Assembly (NCBI GenBank): GCA_958354085.1
Contig: CATWUX010000021.1
Location: forward strand, 1-22,742
Source of the DNA: an uncultured Oscillospiraceae bacterium
GTDB taxonomy: Bacteria > Bacillota > Clostridia > Oscillospirales > Acutalibacteraceae
Length of the DNA stretch: 22,742 bases
Direction of reading: 5' to 3'
The notes under the pieces are model-generated. The model was given only the letters and a program-made list of their open reading frames with translations. It had not been told where the DNA came from and did no database searches. Position numbers and translations under genes: made by a program. Position 1 is the stretch's first letter. Every line of letters begins with the position of its first letter. Positions 1 through 8,346 of this stretch are shown piece after piece.

Positions 1-858
1 GTGGAACATTTTGGTGTGGTAATACATCCAATCCTCCCGGCCGTCCCGTGAAGGGATAACGGCGGCTACACCCGGGCCGTAGATACCGCGTTCCATATTC
101 CACTGAAATTCCGGTCCCGGCTTCACAGCCTCGTTATAGTCGATCCAGTTGGCGCCGTTTTCTATATCCCCTTGACCGGCGTAAAAGCAAAGCCCTATCG
201 CGTAATGCACTGTCTGAGCGCCGTCGCCGGAATACAGGATCGTGATGGTGCCGTTCTTTTGCACGACACAGGGGGCTTCCGCCACCGCATCTTTCCAACT
301 GCCGGGATGATCGGCGGGGACGGGATAAGGCTGGGGCTTGGCGATATGAGGGCGATACCGCACTACGCAGTTGGTTTCCTCCGCATCGGGATGGGACAAC
401 TGCGTCGGGGACAGCATACGGGAAATATAGACGCTTTCACATCCCCAACCGAAGTTTCCTTTGATCCCGTTGCCGGCCCAAAGGAGATACCAATCCCCTT
501 GACCATCCGCCTGTTGTACCTGAAAGGCGTGGTGGTCGATGGCCCAACTGGTGATGCCGAGGCTGCCCAAACGCGTCCATGTGCCGGTAAAGGGATCGGC
601 GTCGCATTCCCACGCATCGTTACCAAAGGCATACCACTTGTTGTGATATACCCCGTTCATATATCCGACGAAAATCGGCGCGTGAAGCGGAAAGCCGGCC
701 GGCAAAAGCCGGACTTCCTCCCGCCGAACCAGAGAACGGCTGCGGTACAGATAACAGCCGTTGGGCGTGTTTTCCACATAATAATAAACGTTTCGGACAG
801 GATCGTAGGAGCAGCGGGGGTCTTCGCCCTTCCAGAGTCCTTGGGTAAATTTCGTCAT
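1..858 (-). CDS. GH43-like glycoside hydrolase, cytoplasmic, 3' end cut by window edge
   Basis: Continuous open frame of 286 codons reading leftwards off the window. No signal peptide: the protein begins MTKFTQGLWKGEDPR, so it is predicted cytoplasmic. Landmarks of the five-bladed GH43 propeller are visible: an Asp-Pro in the first strand (GEDPR, candidate general base), SWAIDHHAF (candidate pKa-modulating Asp), AEAPCVVQKNG (candidate general-acid Glu) and a GPGVAAVIPSRDGREDWMYYH stretch resembling the family's late GPGH...DWxxYH motif. The ATG at 858 was chosen because its product aligns with the mature N-terminus of the neighbouring paralogue and an AAAGGCGG-like ribosome site precedes it; the frame stays open further upstream. 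GH43 members act mostly on arabinose- or xylose-containing glycans; the actual substrate is unknown. It probably hydrolyses imported oligosaccharides. Confidence 0.68.
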   Translation of the reverse strand, partial: MTKFTQGLWKGEDPRCSYDPVRNVYYYVENTPNGCYLYRSRSLVRREEVRLLPAGFPLHAPIFVGYMNGVYHNKWYAFGNDAWECDADPFTGTWTRLGSLGITSWAIDHHAFQVQQADGQGDWYLLWAGNGIKGNFGWGCESVYISRMLSPTQLSHPDAEETNCVVRYRPHIAKPQPYPVPADHPGSWKDAVAEAPCVVQKNGTITILYSGDGAQTVHYAIGLCFYAGQGDIENGANWIDYNEAVKPGPEFQWNMERGIYGPGVAAVIPSRDGREDWMYYHTKMFH

Positions 859-892
859 AGTTATCAGCCGCCTTTTGCAATGCTTGTTTCGT

Positions 893-924
893 TTTATACT
901 AGAATCTGATGGAAAGCTTTCATC
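893..924 (-). promoter_or_regulatory. Putative promoter and palindrome upstream of the cytoplasmic GH43 gene
   Basis: On the minus strand a TATAAA -10-like hexamer (893-898) lies about 35 bases before the start codon. No good -35 is seen at normal spacing. Instead an imperfect palindrome, GATGAAAGCTTTCCATC (908-924), sits where an activator or repressor would bind; its core GAAAGCTTTC is perfect. It resembles a CcpA cre box but is one base short of the 14-bp consensus. The lack of a -35 fits activator-dependent transcription, but this is inference. Confidence 0.35.
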
Positions 925-941
925 CGATTTTAGTATTATAG

Positions 942-977
942 GCGTATGGCACAAAACCGAAGTTTTGTGCCATACGC
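942..977 (-). terminator. Perfect 16-bp hairpin, probable terminator or mRNA 3' end of the GH43-CBM gene
   Basis: Arms 942-957 and 962-977 are exact reverse complements with a four-base loop. Read on the minus strand the loop is C(UUCG)G, an unusually stable tetraloop, which favours that strand as the functional one. It lies about 30 bases past the stop codon of the 1008-2836 gene. There is no real U-tract after it (CTATAATACTAAAA), so it could be a weak intrinsic terminator, a 3' stabilising hairpin or a dyad operator for the next gene. Confidence 0.55.
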
Positions 978-1007
978 TGCTGCCGGGGGAATCGGGATCA
1001 AACCATT

Positions 1008-2836
1008 CTAAGATTTTTTCTTTTGTGTAAAGTACCATAGGGCGAAACCGCCGCCTGCGGCCAAGACCAATACGGCGACTACCAGCCAAATAACCCAGCC
1101 GCTGCCGGATGATGAGGGCTGAGGCGCGGAGGGGGCAGTGGTTTGTTGGCCGGAGGGAAGGACATCGGACGTGCCGCTCTGCGAGGGGACTCCCGATGAA
1201 ACGGAATCGGTCTGAGAGGTTTCTCCCGCTCCGGTCACAGTCGTATCCGCCGGCTGGGAAGAGGATGTGCCGCCGGACGCCGTTGTGGAAGTGCTGGGAG
1301 CCGGAGTATCGCCTCCGTCGGTTGAATAAAGAACGGTATCCTCAAACACCACGAAGTCAACGGCCGCGTCGTCGTATTTTCCCTTGGTGTGCTGTAAGGT
1401 AACCGTGGCGTTCGCGGGGATGTCCACCGTAACGCGATAATCGTGGAAAATATAGCTGGAATCCGGCGTGCCATCGGCCTTCAGGTTCTGCTTGAATTTG
1501 ACGCTGGCTTTTTGCACGCCATTGACCAGAATATCAAAGCCGCCGTTGGGATCATTGGTGCCGGCTCGAATGACAAGGCTTTTTGACTTGGGTACGTTGC
1601 GGAAATGCAGACCGGATTTGCCGTCGCCTTCCTCGCCCGCAGCGAACCAGTCGAAATGCTTCATGCAGCCGCTCAGCGACATATTCTTATTCCGAACGGC
1701 TTCAAACATCAAGTTGTACGGCTCTCCGTCATCTCCGACTTGGTTTTGCACCGTGCTGTTGGCTACCCAGCCAAACGGAACGGCGTGCTCCGCTTCAAAG
1801 AAGTAGTAGCCACGCTGCGGGTGTCCGGGATCGCCGGAGGGCATGGGCGTTTCGGTTCCCATTTTAGGAGGAGTACCCAAATCGGGTATCGTATAGGATT
1901 TGCCGTCGATCGTGATGGTCTTCCATTCGATCTTTTTCAGATTGATGATGCGTGTCCAAGCCTCACGATCTTTGGAAACGCTGCTGGGAAGGTCATAATA
2001 TAGCTTAGCATTGTAGTAAAACCACATTTCCGTCCCATCGGCGGAGGGAATAGGAGCGGCTACACCGGTCCCGTAAGTCGTGCCGTATTCCCCGTGAATG
2101 GTGTTGGAAAATGCCGGCATGGTGGCGCTCAAATCTTTCCAGTTTTCCTGTTTGGTGATATCTCCACCTGTATAGACGCATAAGCCGAGACCGTACCGAA
2201 TGGATTTGCAGTCGGTGGCGGAATAGATCATGGTGATGGTTCCGTCTTTTTGCACGACCGACGGAGCCTCTACGTCCCATCCGGTCCAGCCGGCGGATTT
2301 GGCGCAGCGCAGAATCACATCGCTCAGATCGCCCTTGGTGGAAGCCAGTTTGGAGGGCGTGAGCATTTTGGATATATGGATATTTTCCGCTGAAAAACTG
2401 TTGGTCAGACTCTTGTTTTCGCCGGCAGCCCAGAGAAAATACCATTCTCCCGCATGCTCGCCGCTTTCTACTTTAAAAGCGTAATGATCCAGTGTCCAGC
2501 CCGCCAGGCCAAAGCGTACCATTTATTATAGGTGACGCCGTTCATGGTATCGACATAGACGGGAGCACACAGCGGGAAACCGCGTGGCATGACACGGCGG
2601 TCGTTTACGTCGCCCCGATCCACCAAAGATTTGGACCGGAACATGACCATGCCGGCGGCCGTGTCTTCTACATAATAGTAGTAACCGGTTTTGGAATCGA
2701 ACGAGGCGCGGGGGTCTTGTCCTCGCCACAGTCCTTGGGTGAACGTTTTCTCACCGCTGGCAGAGACCGAAGAAAAACCCATCAACAGCAGAACGCAGGT
2801 TGTGAAGACAGAGGCAAACATTTTACACAATTTCAT
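1008..2836 (-). pseudogene. Surface-anchored GH43-like enzyme with CBM6/35-like module, disrupted by a frameshifting deletion
   Basis: The first part (2836 to about 2510) encodes a signal peptide (MKLCKMFASVFTTCVLLLMG, cleavage near SASG), then FTQGLWRGQDPR and a GH43-like first blade ending ...TYNKWYA. The second part, in another frame (about 2522 to 1008), resumes at RFGLAGWTLDHYAF and holds the other GH43 signatures (VEAPSVVQKDG), a carbohydrate-binding-like domain starting FFEAEHAVPFGW, a Ser/Thr/Gly/Pro-rich linker, and a C-terminal membrane helix followed by KKKS. The cytoplasmic paralogue at 1-858 has about 19 extra residues (GNDAWECDADPFTGTWT) exactly where the frames part, so a loss of about 58 bases is inferred. 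An ATG at 2522 opens the second frame but lacks a ribosome site. The intact ancestor would have been an extracellular, membrane-anchored glycosidase. An assembly error remains possible. Confidence 0.7.
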
Positions 2837-2903
2837 CGATTTTCCTCGCTCCTTGTTGTATTATAATTTCATTATAGACGGTCAAGACTATGTAGAAAAT
2901 AGG
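2837..2903. promoter_or_regulatory. Divergent promoter region between the GH43-CBM gene and the AraC-type regulator
   Basis: A 67-base AT-rich spacer. TATAAT (2862-2867) reads as a -10 on the plus strand, and its mirror ATTATA (2871-2876) as a -10 on the minus strand; together they make a palindrome with a TTC centre. TTGACC (minus strand, 2880-2885) is a possible -35 for the leftward gene but its spacing to either -10 is poor. A ribosome site AAGGAGCGAGG precedes the leftward ATG at 2836. Overlapping divergent promoters under AraC control are plausible. Confidence 0.4.
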
Positions 2904-3767
2904 ATGGACGGCAAATATATATCTTTTTCGGAAGGCGGGTTGATCTTGACAACAGAAAAATTTTGTATCGGCGGAGCGCTGCACTACCCGGAAGGGCAGA
3001 TACTCAAGGTATTATATAGGGTGGAAGCAGACAGCTCCTATAATGTGGCCAGATGGTATCGCAATAGCGTGGATTATATTGCAGTGCTGACTATCTGCGG
3101 GCAGGGGCTGTTGTCCCTGCGGGAGGGACAGCAGCTTTTGTGCCCGGGTGATCTGTTTCTGGTGCCGGCTGACGATATGCGGAGCTATCGCACGGAGGGC
3201 GCGGAATGGACCTTTTATTGGTTTGAATTCGATGCGGAGCATCTGCCTCTGGAGGTGCAGCGTGTTTACCGCCTGTCGGAGGAGGCATATCATTTGGATA
3301 TGTGCGATACGTGTCTGCAACAGATGCTGCTGGAACATTGGGACTGTGCTTCCGCTTTGTTTACGGCCGTTGTTCATCTGTGGTATGTGGCCTGCGGCGG
3401 CGCCGATAAGCGGGAGGAGAGCTTATTTTTGGATCAGGCGCTCGGCTACATGAAGCGGCATTTGGCGGATATGTCGGTTCAACGGTTGGCTGAACAGATG
3501 CATGTTAACGAGCGCACGCTGCGCAATTTGTTCTATCGGTATATCGGCAGCAGCCCCATACGGGTGTTTAACCGGCTGCGTATGGAAACGGCCGCCGATA
3601 TGCTAGCGGTTTCCCACAAGCCCGTGGGCGTAATTGCAGAGGAGCTGGGCTTTTCCAACCAATTTCATTTCAGTAAGGTATTTCGGCAGACCTACGGCTG
3701 TTCTCCGAGAGACTACAGGAAGGTTCTGAATCAAAGAGTGGTGGATGCGGATAAGGAGGAAGGTTAG
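2904..3767 (+). CDS. AraC/XylS-family transcriptional regulator
   Basis: 287-residue protein with the usual layout: an N-terminal cupin-like effector domain (about residues 30-110, with PGDLFLVPADD and EWTFYWFEF typical of sugar-sensing AraC proteins) and a C-terminal double helix-turn-helix (about 170-275), including SVQRLAEQMHVNERTLRNLF and the conserved ADMLAVSHKPVGVIAEELGF with F(S)KVFRQTYGCSPRDYR. The frame is open further upstream to 2691, but that stretch overlaps the divergent gene, so the ATG at 2904 was chosen as it gives normal family length; its ribosome site (AGG immediately before the ATG) is poor. Its position, divergent from the glycosidase gene and just before the transport operon, makes it the likely local activator. 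Confidence 0.88.
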   Translation: MDGKYISFSEGGLILTTEKFCIGGALHYPEGQILKVLYRVEADSSYNVARWYRNSVDYIAVLTICGQGLLSLREGQQLLCPGDLFLVPADDMRSYRTEGAEWTFYWFEFDAEHLPLEVQRVYRLSEEAYHLDMCDTCLQQMLLEHWDCASALFTAVVHLWYVACGGADKREESLFLDQALGYMKRHLADMSVQRLAEQMHVNERTLRNLFYRYIGSSPIRVFNRLRMETAADMLAVSHKPVGVIAEELGFSNQFHFSKVFRQTYGCSPRDYRKVLNQRVVDADKEEG

Positions 3768-3813
3768 TATTTTATACAAAAGCGAAAAAGAATGGGTCAG
3801 TATTTCCGACGCA

Positions 3814-3837
3814 TCGTCAAAAGAAAGACGGTATAAT
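3814..3837 (+). promoter_or_regulatory. Putative promoter of the transport operon
   Basis: The 134-base gap between the AraC gene and the binding-protein gene holds a consensus -10 TATAAT at 3832-3837, about 65 bases before the ATG at 3902. The -35 is poor (best candidates around GACGCA/ACGCAT), as expected for a promoter needing an AraC-type activator. An 8-bp palindrome TGTTAACA follows at 3840-3847, near the predicted start site, and could be an operator. The ribosome site AAAGG is at 3886-3890. No terminator for the AraC gene was seen. Confidence 0.45.
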
Positions 3838-3901
3838 GCTGTTAACAAATGTTTTATCCTAGGGGAATACTCATGTATCATAAAGAAAGGAATAGATAAC
3901 C

Positions 3902-5374
3902 ATGACAAAGAGCAAACGATTTCTGGCGCTTTTTTCGGCGGTACTGATGACAGCGGCGCTGACGGCCGGCTGTCAATCCAATACGCCGGGCTCATCCACA
4001 ACGTCCTCCGCTTCTTCCGGCAGCAGCACCGTTTCCGGCGACAGCTCTGCCCCCATCGGTGAACGGCCGATCCCGGAAGAAATGCAGCCGACCAGCAAAA
4101 AAATCGTGGTCTGGATGAAAGGCGATTCGGAGGAATTCAAGCCGTATTATGATGGCTTCCTGGCGGATTATCCGGATTACACTCTGGATTACATGACGGC
4201 TGCCACGGCAGATCATGTCCAACTGATTCAGGCGATTCAAGCGGGACAGGGAATCCCGGACGCTATTTTGGTGGCTCCTCGTCCGGCGGACGCCTATTAT
4301 ACGGGATTGTATCAGGCTCTGGATTATTATCTGGACAACGATCCCAACTATAATCGGAAAGACATTAACGAGATGGCGCTGGCAGGCAACACCTTCGGCG
4401 GCAAGACCTATTTCGTTTGCGAGGACTTGGAGCTGTGCGCGTTGGGCTGGAATAAGAAATTGTTCCGAGAAGCCGGTCTCGATCCGGAAAAGGCGCCCAG
4501 AACCTATTCGGAATTTGAAGCCGCTTCCAAAGCGCTGACAAAATACAACAGCAACGGCGAAGCCACCCAGATCGGCTACAAGGGCAATATCGGCTATTGG
4601 GCGCTCTCATCGGCAATGGGCCGCTATGTGACCGGCCGGGACGGCTACACCGTGGAGTTCGATACGCCCGAAATCCGCAAATCCTTTGAATTCTCCAAAC
4701 TGGTTCCCAGCTTCTACAACAACAAGCTGTCGATGGCCGATGACGAATCCTATTGGAATCCCAAGTCGGGGCATGTGGGCCTGTTCTATGTGAACCTTAA
4801 GCAAATCAGCCAGTTTATCGACGAGAATCTGGAAATCGGGCTGGCACCCTGGCCGGTAGCGGACGATTATGAGGGCGATCCGAAAATCTGCGTATACAGC
4901 TCGCAGCAATACGGTATTTCCAAGAATGCGGCCAATCCCAACGGCGGCTGGCTGTTCATCCGCTGGCTGGTGACCAAAGGCATCGGCGACGTGTTTAACG
5001 AATCCCAGTTCAACGCCAATCCCAACGGCTATATTCCGCAGTATCAGTCCAATAAAGAGCTGCGGGAACAGGTGAATGCGAAATTTAAGCCACTGGTTAC
5101 CAACGAAAACGTCCTGAAGCTCTGGGAGCAGCGGGATGAAATGTACGAACAGGCCAACATGTTCTTGTGGTCGGATGTGATTGAGGGCCAGTTCCATCCC
5201 ACTATTTGGGCGGCGGAAACACAAATTTATCAAGGGCAGGTGACCATCACCGATCACTGTGCCAAGATTCAAAAACTGGGTGAAAAACTCCATAAAGAAT
5301 GGTTGGATCAGAAGCTGGCTGACGGTTGGGTATTCACCGAAGATAAGCTGGCTCTGATTCCCCCGACGGAATAA
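3902..5374 (+). CDS. Carbohydrate ABC transporter substrate-binding lipoprotein (family 1)
   Basis: 490-residue lipoprotein: a short basic N-terminus, hydrophobic core and lipobox LTAGC with the acylated Cys at residue 24, then a Ser/Thr/Gly-rich tether to about residue 60. The binding domain starts at KKIVVWMKGDSEEFKPYYDGF, typical of extracellular solute-binding family 1 (MalE/UgpB-like), and carries aromatic-rich patches (VCEDLELCALGWNKKLF, GYWALSSAMGRY) usual in sugar binders. It would sit on the outer face of the membrane and deliver an oligosaccharide to one of the two downstream permease pairs. First gene of the polycistron; the next start codon is 30 bases past its stop. Confidence 0.9.
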   Translation: MTKSKRFLALFSAVLMTAALTAGCQSNTPGSSTTSSASSGSSTVSGDSSAPIGERPIPEEMQPTSKKIVVWMKGDSEEFKPYYDGFLADYPDYTLDYMTAATADHVQLIQAIQAGQGIPDAILVAPRPADAYYTGLYQALDYYLDNDPNYNRKDINEMALAGNTFGGKTYFVCEDLELCALGWNKKLFREAGLDPEKAPRTYSEFEAASKALTKYNSNGEATQIGYKGNIGYWALSSAMGRYVTGRDGYTVEFDTPEIRKSFEFSKLVPSFYNNKLSMADDESYWNPKSGHVGLFYVNLKQISQFIDENLEIGLAPWPVADDYEGDPKICVYSSQQYGISKNAANPNGGWLFIRWLVTKGIGDVFNESQFNANPNGYIPQYQSNKELREQVNAKFKPLVTNENVLKLWEQRDEMYEQANMFLWSDVIEGQFHPTIWAAETQIYQGQVTITDHCAKIQKLGEKLHKEWLDQKLADGWVFTEDKLALIPPTE

Positions 5375-5390
5375 TTCATCGCGTATTTTC

Positions 5391-5396
5391 AGGAGG
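5391..5396 (+). promoter_or_regulatory. Ribosome binding site that fixes the start of the fusion binding protein
   Basis: Perfect AGGAGG eight bases before the ATG at 5405. It rules out the in-frame GTG at 5396, which overlaps this site. Confidence 0.8.
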
Positions 5397-5404
5397 TGCG
5401 CCAC

Positions 5405-8344
5405 ATGGCCGGTCGCGTCCATTTGGGAAAACTGAAAAATGTCTCCAAGCGAGCTATGGCGTTTGCGCTGTGCCTCTTGCTGCTGACGGGGCTGCCGGCT
5501 ATGGCAGCTCCCGGGCAGCCCATGAAGGATAAATACGATGTCGGCGGCGGTTCCGAAACGGAGACCGCCGCCGATCTCCGAAATTATTGGGAATTGTTGG
5601 AGGATTATGCGCAAAAAGGAGCGCAGCCGGGCACCGGCTCCCAGCGTATTACCGCTTGGGAGGGCATTGAGCCGGCGGAAGGCTTAGAGGGTTACGACGG
5701 TCTTGCCTATCTCTGGAATCAGGAACAGGAGTCCATACAGACCACGGTGCATGTGGAAAAGGAAGGGCTTTATGTTCTGGCAGTGGATTACCTGACTTTT
5801 TCCGGCGAAGTAACTGCGATTCAGCGGAGTCTGCGTCTGGACGGAGTATCGGTATGCGCGGACAGTGAGAACATTCCCTTCGATCGCAAATGGCAGGAGT
5901 CCGGCGATACGTTTTTTGATTATAACGGTGACGAGCGTTCCTCGCAGCTGCAGCAGGTGTGCGAATGGCGTAAGCAATATTTCCGGGATACCAATTCCTT
6001 TTATTCCCAGCCTTTGCAGGTGTATCTCACAGCCGGGGAGCATACCGTGACGTTGATGCATGTATCCGGCAATATGGCGGTGGGCTCTTTGTATGTGGAA
6101 GCGCCGGCGGTATTGCCTACATATGAGGAGTATCTGACGCTTCACGATGCGCCCGCGTATACGGGAGAACCTCTGTATCTGGAAGCGGAAACAGCCGCGT
6201 ACCGTTCCGACCGTACCATTCGGCGGAGCAGCAATTCCGATCCGGCGACCTCGCCTTTTGAATATTCGCAAATCCGCCTCAACTCCATCGGCGGCGATCG
6301 TTGGCAGACAGGCGGTCAGTATTTAACATGGAAAGTCAAGATCCCCCAAACCGGCTATTATCAGATCAACGCCCGCTTTTTGCAGAATACGGGCAACGGT
6401 TTGGTGATTTATCGCCAGCTGCTGGTGAACGGCGAAGTACCTTTCCGGGAAGCCGATGCTTTGCCCTTTGCTTACGGACGAAGCTGGCAAACCGCCGCTT
6501 TAGGCACGGCAGAGCAGCCCTGCCGCCTCTATTTGGAGGCCGGCGAACAGGAGATCACCCTGCGCGTGGTCAGCGGTGAGCTGCGGGATGCGCAGAACAG
6601 CTTGAAGGAATGCGGCCGTGTGCTGTCCGACCTTCTGCGGGATATTTTGACAATCGTCGGTTCCGCGCCGGATGCCAATTTTGAATATGAACTGGAGGAC
6701 AAGATCCCGTGGCTGCTTTCTACTTTGGAAAGTCTGCGGGACGAGCTCCGCACGCAGGCGGAAAAGCTGCTGAACATCAGCGGTAAGCAGGCCACCATTA
6801 TTTCAAATTTATTGAGCGCAGCGGATGAGCTGGACGGCTATGTGCGGCATCCCGAAACCATTCCGGTCAGCAGCGGCTCCGATGGTTCGCTCACCACCAT
6901 GCAGACCAATCTTTCCACTTGGTATACCGATATGCTGGAAACGCCGTTGACTTTGGATTTTCTGGAATTCACATCCCCCGGAAGCGAAGTCAAAGCGGTG
7001 AAAAGCACGTTTTGGCAGAGAACCAAAGCCACTTTTATGAATTTTCTGGCTTCCTTCGTCAAGGACTATAACCGTTTGGGCGGCGACAGCGCGGGAACCG
7101 ATGTGCAGGAGGAGATCACGCTTTGGATCGCCCGCGGACGGGAATGGGGTGAGCTGCTCCAGCAAATGGCGGACGAGGAGTTTACTCCGCGCACAGGCAT
7201 TCGCCTCCGCGTGAACATTCTGCCCTCCGGATCGGTGGGGGCCATCGGCGGCGTCAGTCCTTTGCTTTTGTCGATTGTTACCGGGAATTCCCCCAATTTG
7301 GCTATCGGCAGCGATTCCAGTACACCTGTGGAGCTGGCCATCCGCGAGAGCGTAGTGGATCTGAGCCGGCTGCCCGGTTATCAGGAGCTGGCGTCCAATT
7401 TTGTGGATGGCGCTTTGGAACCGTTTTCGTATAACGGCGGGGTATACGCTTTGCCGGAAACCATGGATTTTCAGTTCATGATGGTGCGTACCGATATTTT
7501 CGATGAGCTGAAATTGGAAATACCGGAGGACTGGGATACGCTGTATGCCAAGGTGCTGCCGTCTCTGAAGCAGAATAACTACAACTTTTACATACCGATT
7601 ACCACCAGCCTGACCGCCCAGTATCAATACTGCGCTTTTTACACCTATTTATATCAGCGGGGCGGCGATCTGTACGATGCGGCGGGGCTGAATACGCTTT
7701 TGGATAACGAGACCGCCTACTCGGCCTTTTATCAATGGGTTCGCAGTTATACGCAGTACAATCTGCCTCGCGAGGTCAACACCTTTAACCATTTTCGTGT
7801 AGGCGATATTCCCCTGTTTGTGGGGGGCTTGAACGAATATTTGACGCTGAAAGTGGCGGCGCCGGAGCTTTACGGAAAATGGACGGTGGCTCGTATCCCG
7901 GGCACACGTATGGAAAACGGCGAGCTGAACCGTCAGGCCATCGGCGCCTTGACCTCGTGCATTATGTTTGATAAACCAACGGGCAACGAGGCGGCGTGGG
8001 AGTTCCTTCAATGGTATATGAGCGCCGATGTGCAGCAGCGTTATGGCGAGGATATTGAAGCGACCGTCGGGCTGCAGGCCAGATGGTTCACGGCGAATAC
8101 AACGGCTTTCCGCGGCCTGCCGTGGGACAAAGCAGATCTGGCGATCTTTGAAGAAGCGATGCAGGATATGCGCAATCCCCGCAATGTTTTGGGCGGGTAC
8201 ATCACCGGCCGTCAGCTGAACAATGCTTGGACGCGAGCGGTGATGAATGGGCAGGAGCCGCGTGTCGCCTTGGAAGAAGCTGTCAAAGAAATTGAGCGGG
8301 AACTGAAACGCAAGCAGGAAGAATACGGGATAGGAGGCAACTGA
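5405..8344 (+). CDS. Fusion of two carbohydrate-binding-like beta-sandwiches with a family 1 solute-binding domain
   Basis: 979-residue secreted protein, about twice the length of a normal binding protein. In order: signal peptide (about 1-35, AFALCLLLLTGLPAMAA, no lipobox Cys); a beta-rich domain (about 60-235) with HVEKEGLYVLAVDYLTFSG and YLTAGEHTVTLMHVSG; a second beta-sandwich (about 255-390) beginning LYLEAETAAYRSDRTI and ending with an EAGEQEITLRVVSG strand, like CBM6/35-type domains; a mostly helical region (about 395-550); and a family 1 binding domain from EITLWIARGREWGELLQQM to the end. Lack of a lipobox means the anchoring is unclear; it could be held by its partners or keep the signal segment. 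It lies two bases upstream of a permease gene, so it is probably the receptor for that pair, binding polymer and transport ligand in one chain. Confidence 0.82.
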   Translation: MAGRVHLGKLKNVSKRAMAFALCLLLLTGLPAMAAPGQPMKDKYDVGGGSETETAADLRNYWELLEDYAQKGAQPGTGSQRITAWEGIEPAEGLEGYDGLAYLWNQEQESIQTTVHVEKEGLYVLAVDYLTFSGEVTAIQRSLRLDGVSVCADSENIPFDRKWQESGDTFFDYNGDERSSQLQQVCEWRKQYFRDTNSFYSQPLQVYLTAGEHTVTLMHVSGNMAVGSLYVEAPAVLPTYEEYLTLHDAPAYTGEPLYLEAETAAYRSDRTIRRSSNSDPATSPFEYSQIRLNSIGGDRWQTGGQYLTWKVKIPQTGYYQINARFLQNTGNGLVIYRQLLVNGEVPFREADALPFAYGRSWQTAALGTAEQPCRLYLEAGEQEITLRVVSGELRDAQNSLKECGRVLSDLLRDILTIVGSAPDANFEYELEDKIPWLLSTLESLRDELRTQAEKLLNISGKQATIISNLLSAADELDGYVRHPETIPVSSGSDGSLTTMQTNLSTWYTDMLETPLTLDFLEFTSPGSEVKAVKSTFWQRTKATFMNFLASFVKDYNRLGGDSAGTDVQEEITLWIARGREWGELLQQMADEEFTPRTGIRLRVNILPSGSVGAIGGVSPLLLSIVTGNSPNLAIGSDSSTPVELAIRESVVDLSRLPGYQELASNFVDGALEPFSYNGGVYALPETMDFQFMMVRTDIFDELKLEIPEDWDTLYAKVLPSLKQNNYNFYIPITTSLTAQYQYCAFYTYLYQRGGDLYDAAGLNTLLDNETAYSAFYQWVRSYTQYNLPREVNTFNHFRVGDIPLFVGGLNEYLTLKVAAPELYGKWTVARIPGTRMENGELNRQAIGALTSCIMFDKPTGNEAAWEFLQWYMSADVQQRYGEDIEATVGLQARWFTANTTAFRGLPWDKADLAIFEEAMQDMRNPRNVLGGYITGRQLNNAWTRAVMNGQEPRVALEEAVKEIERELKRKQEEYGIGGN

Positions 8345-8346
8345 GG

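Noticed and set aside
908..924. Calling the palindrome a CcpA cre site.
   Set aside because: It is 13 bases across the TG...CA ends rather than 14 and lacks the central CG, so it is only cre-like.
2500..2525. Programmed ribosomal frameshift joining the two parts of the surface GH43 gene.
   Set aside because: No slippery heptamer or following hairpin was seen, and comparison with the paralogue shows missing sequence as well as a frame change, which favours a deletion.
4607..5614. A 335-codon minus-strand open frame across the end of the lipoprotein gene.
   Set aside because: It crosses the boundary of two well-supported plus-strand genes and has no ribosome site or recognisable domain.
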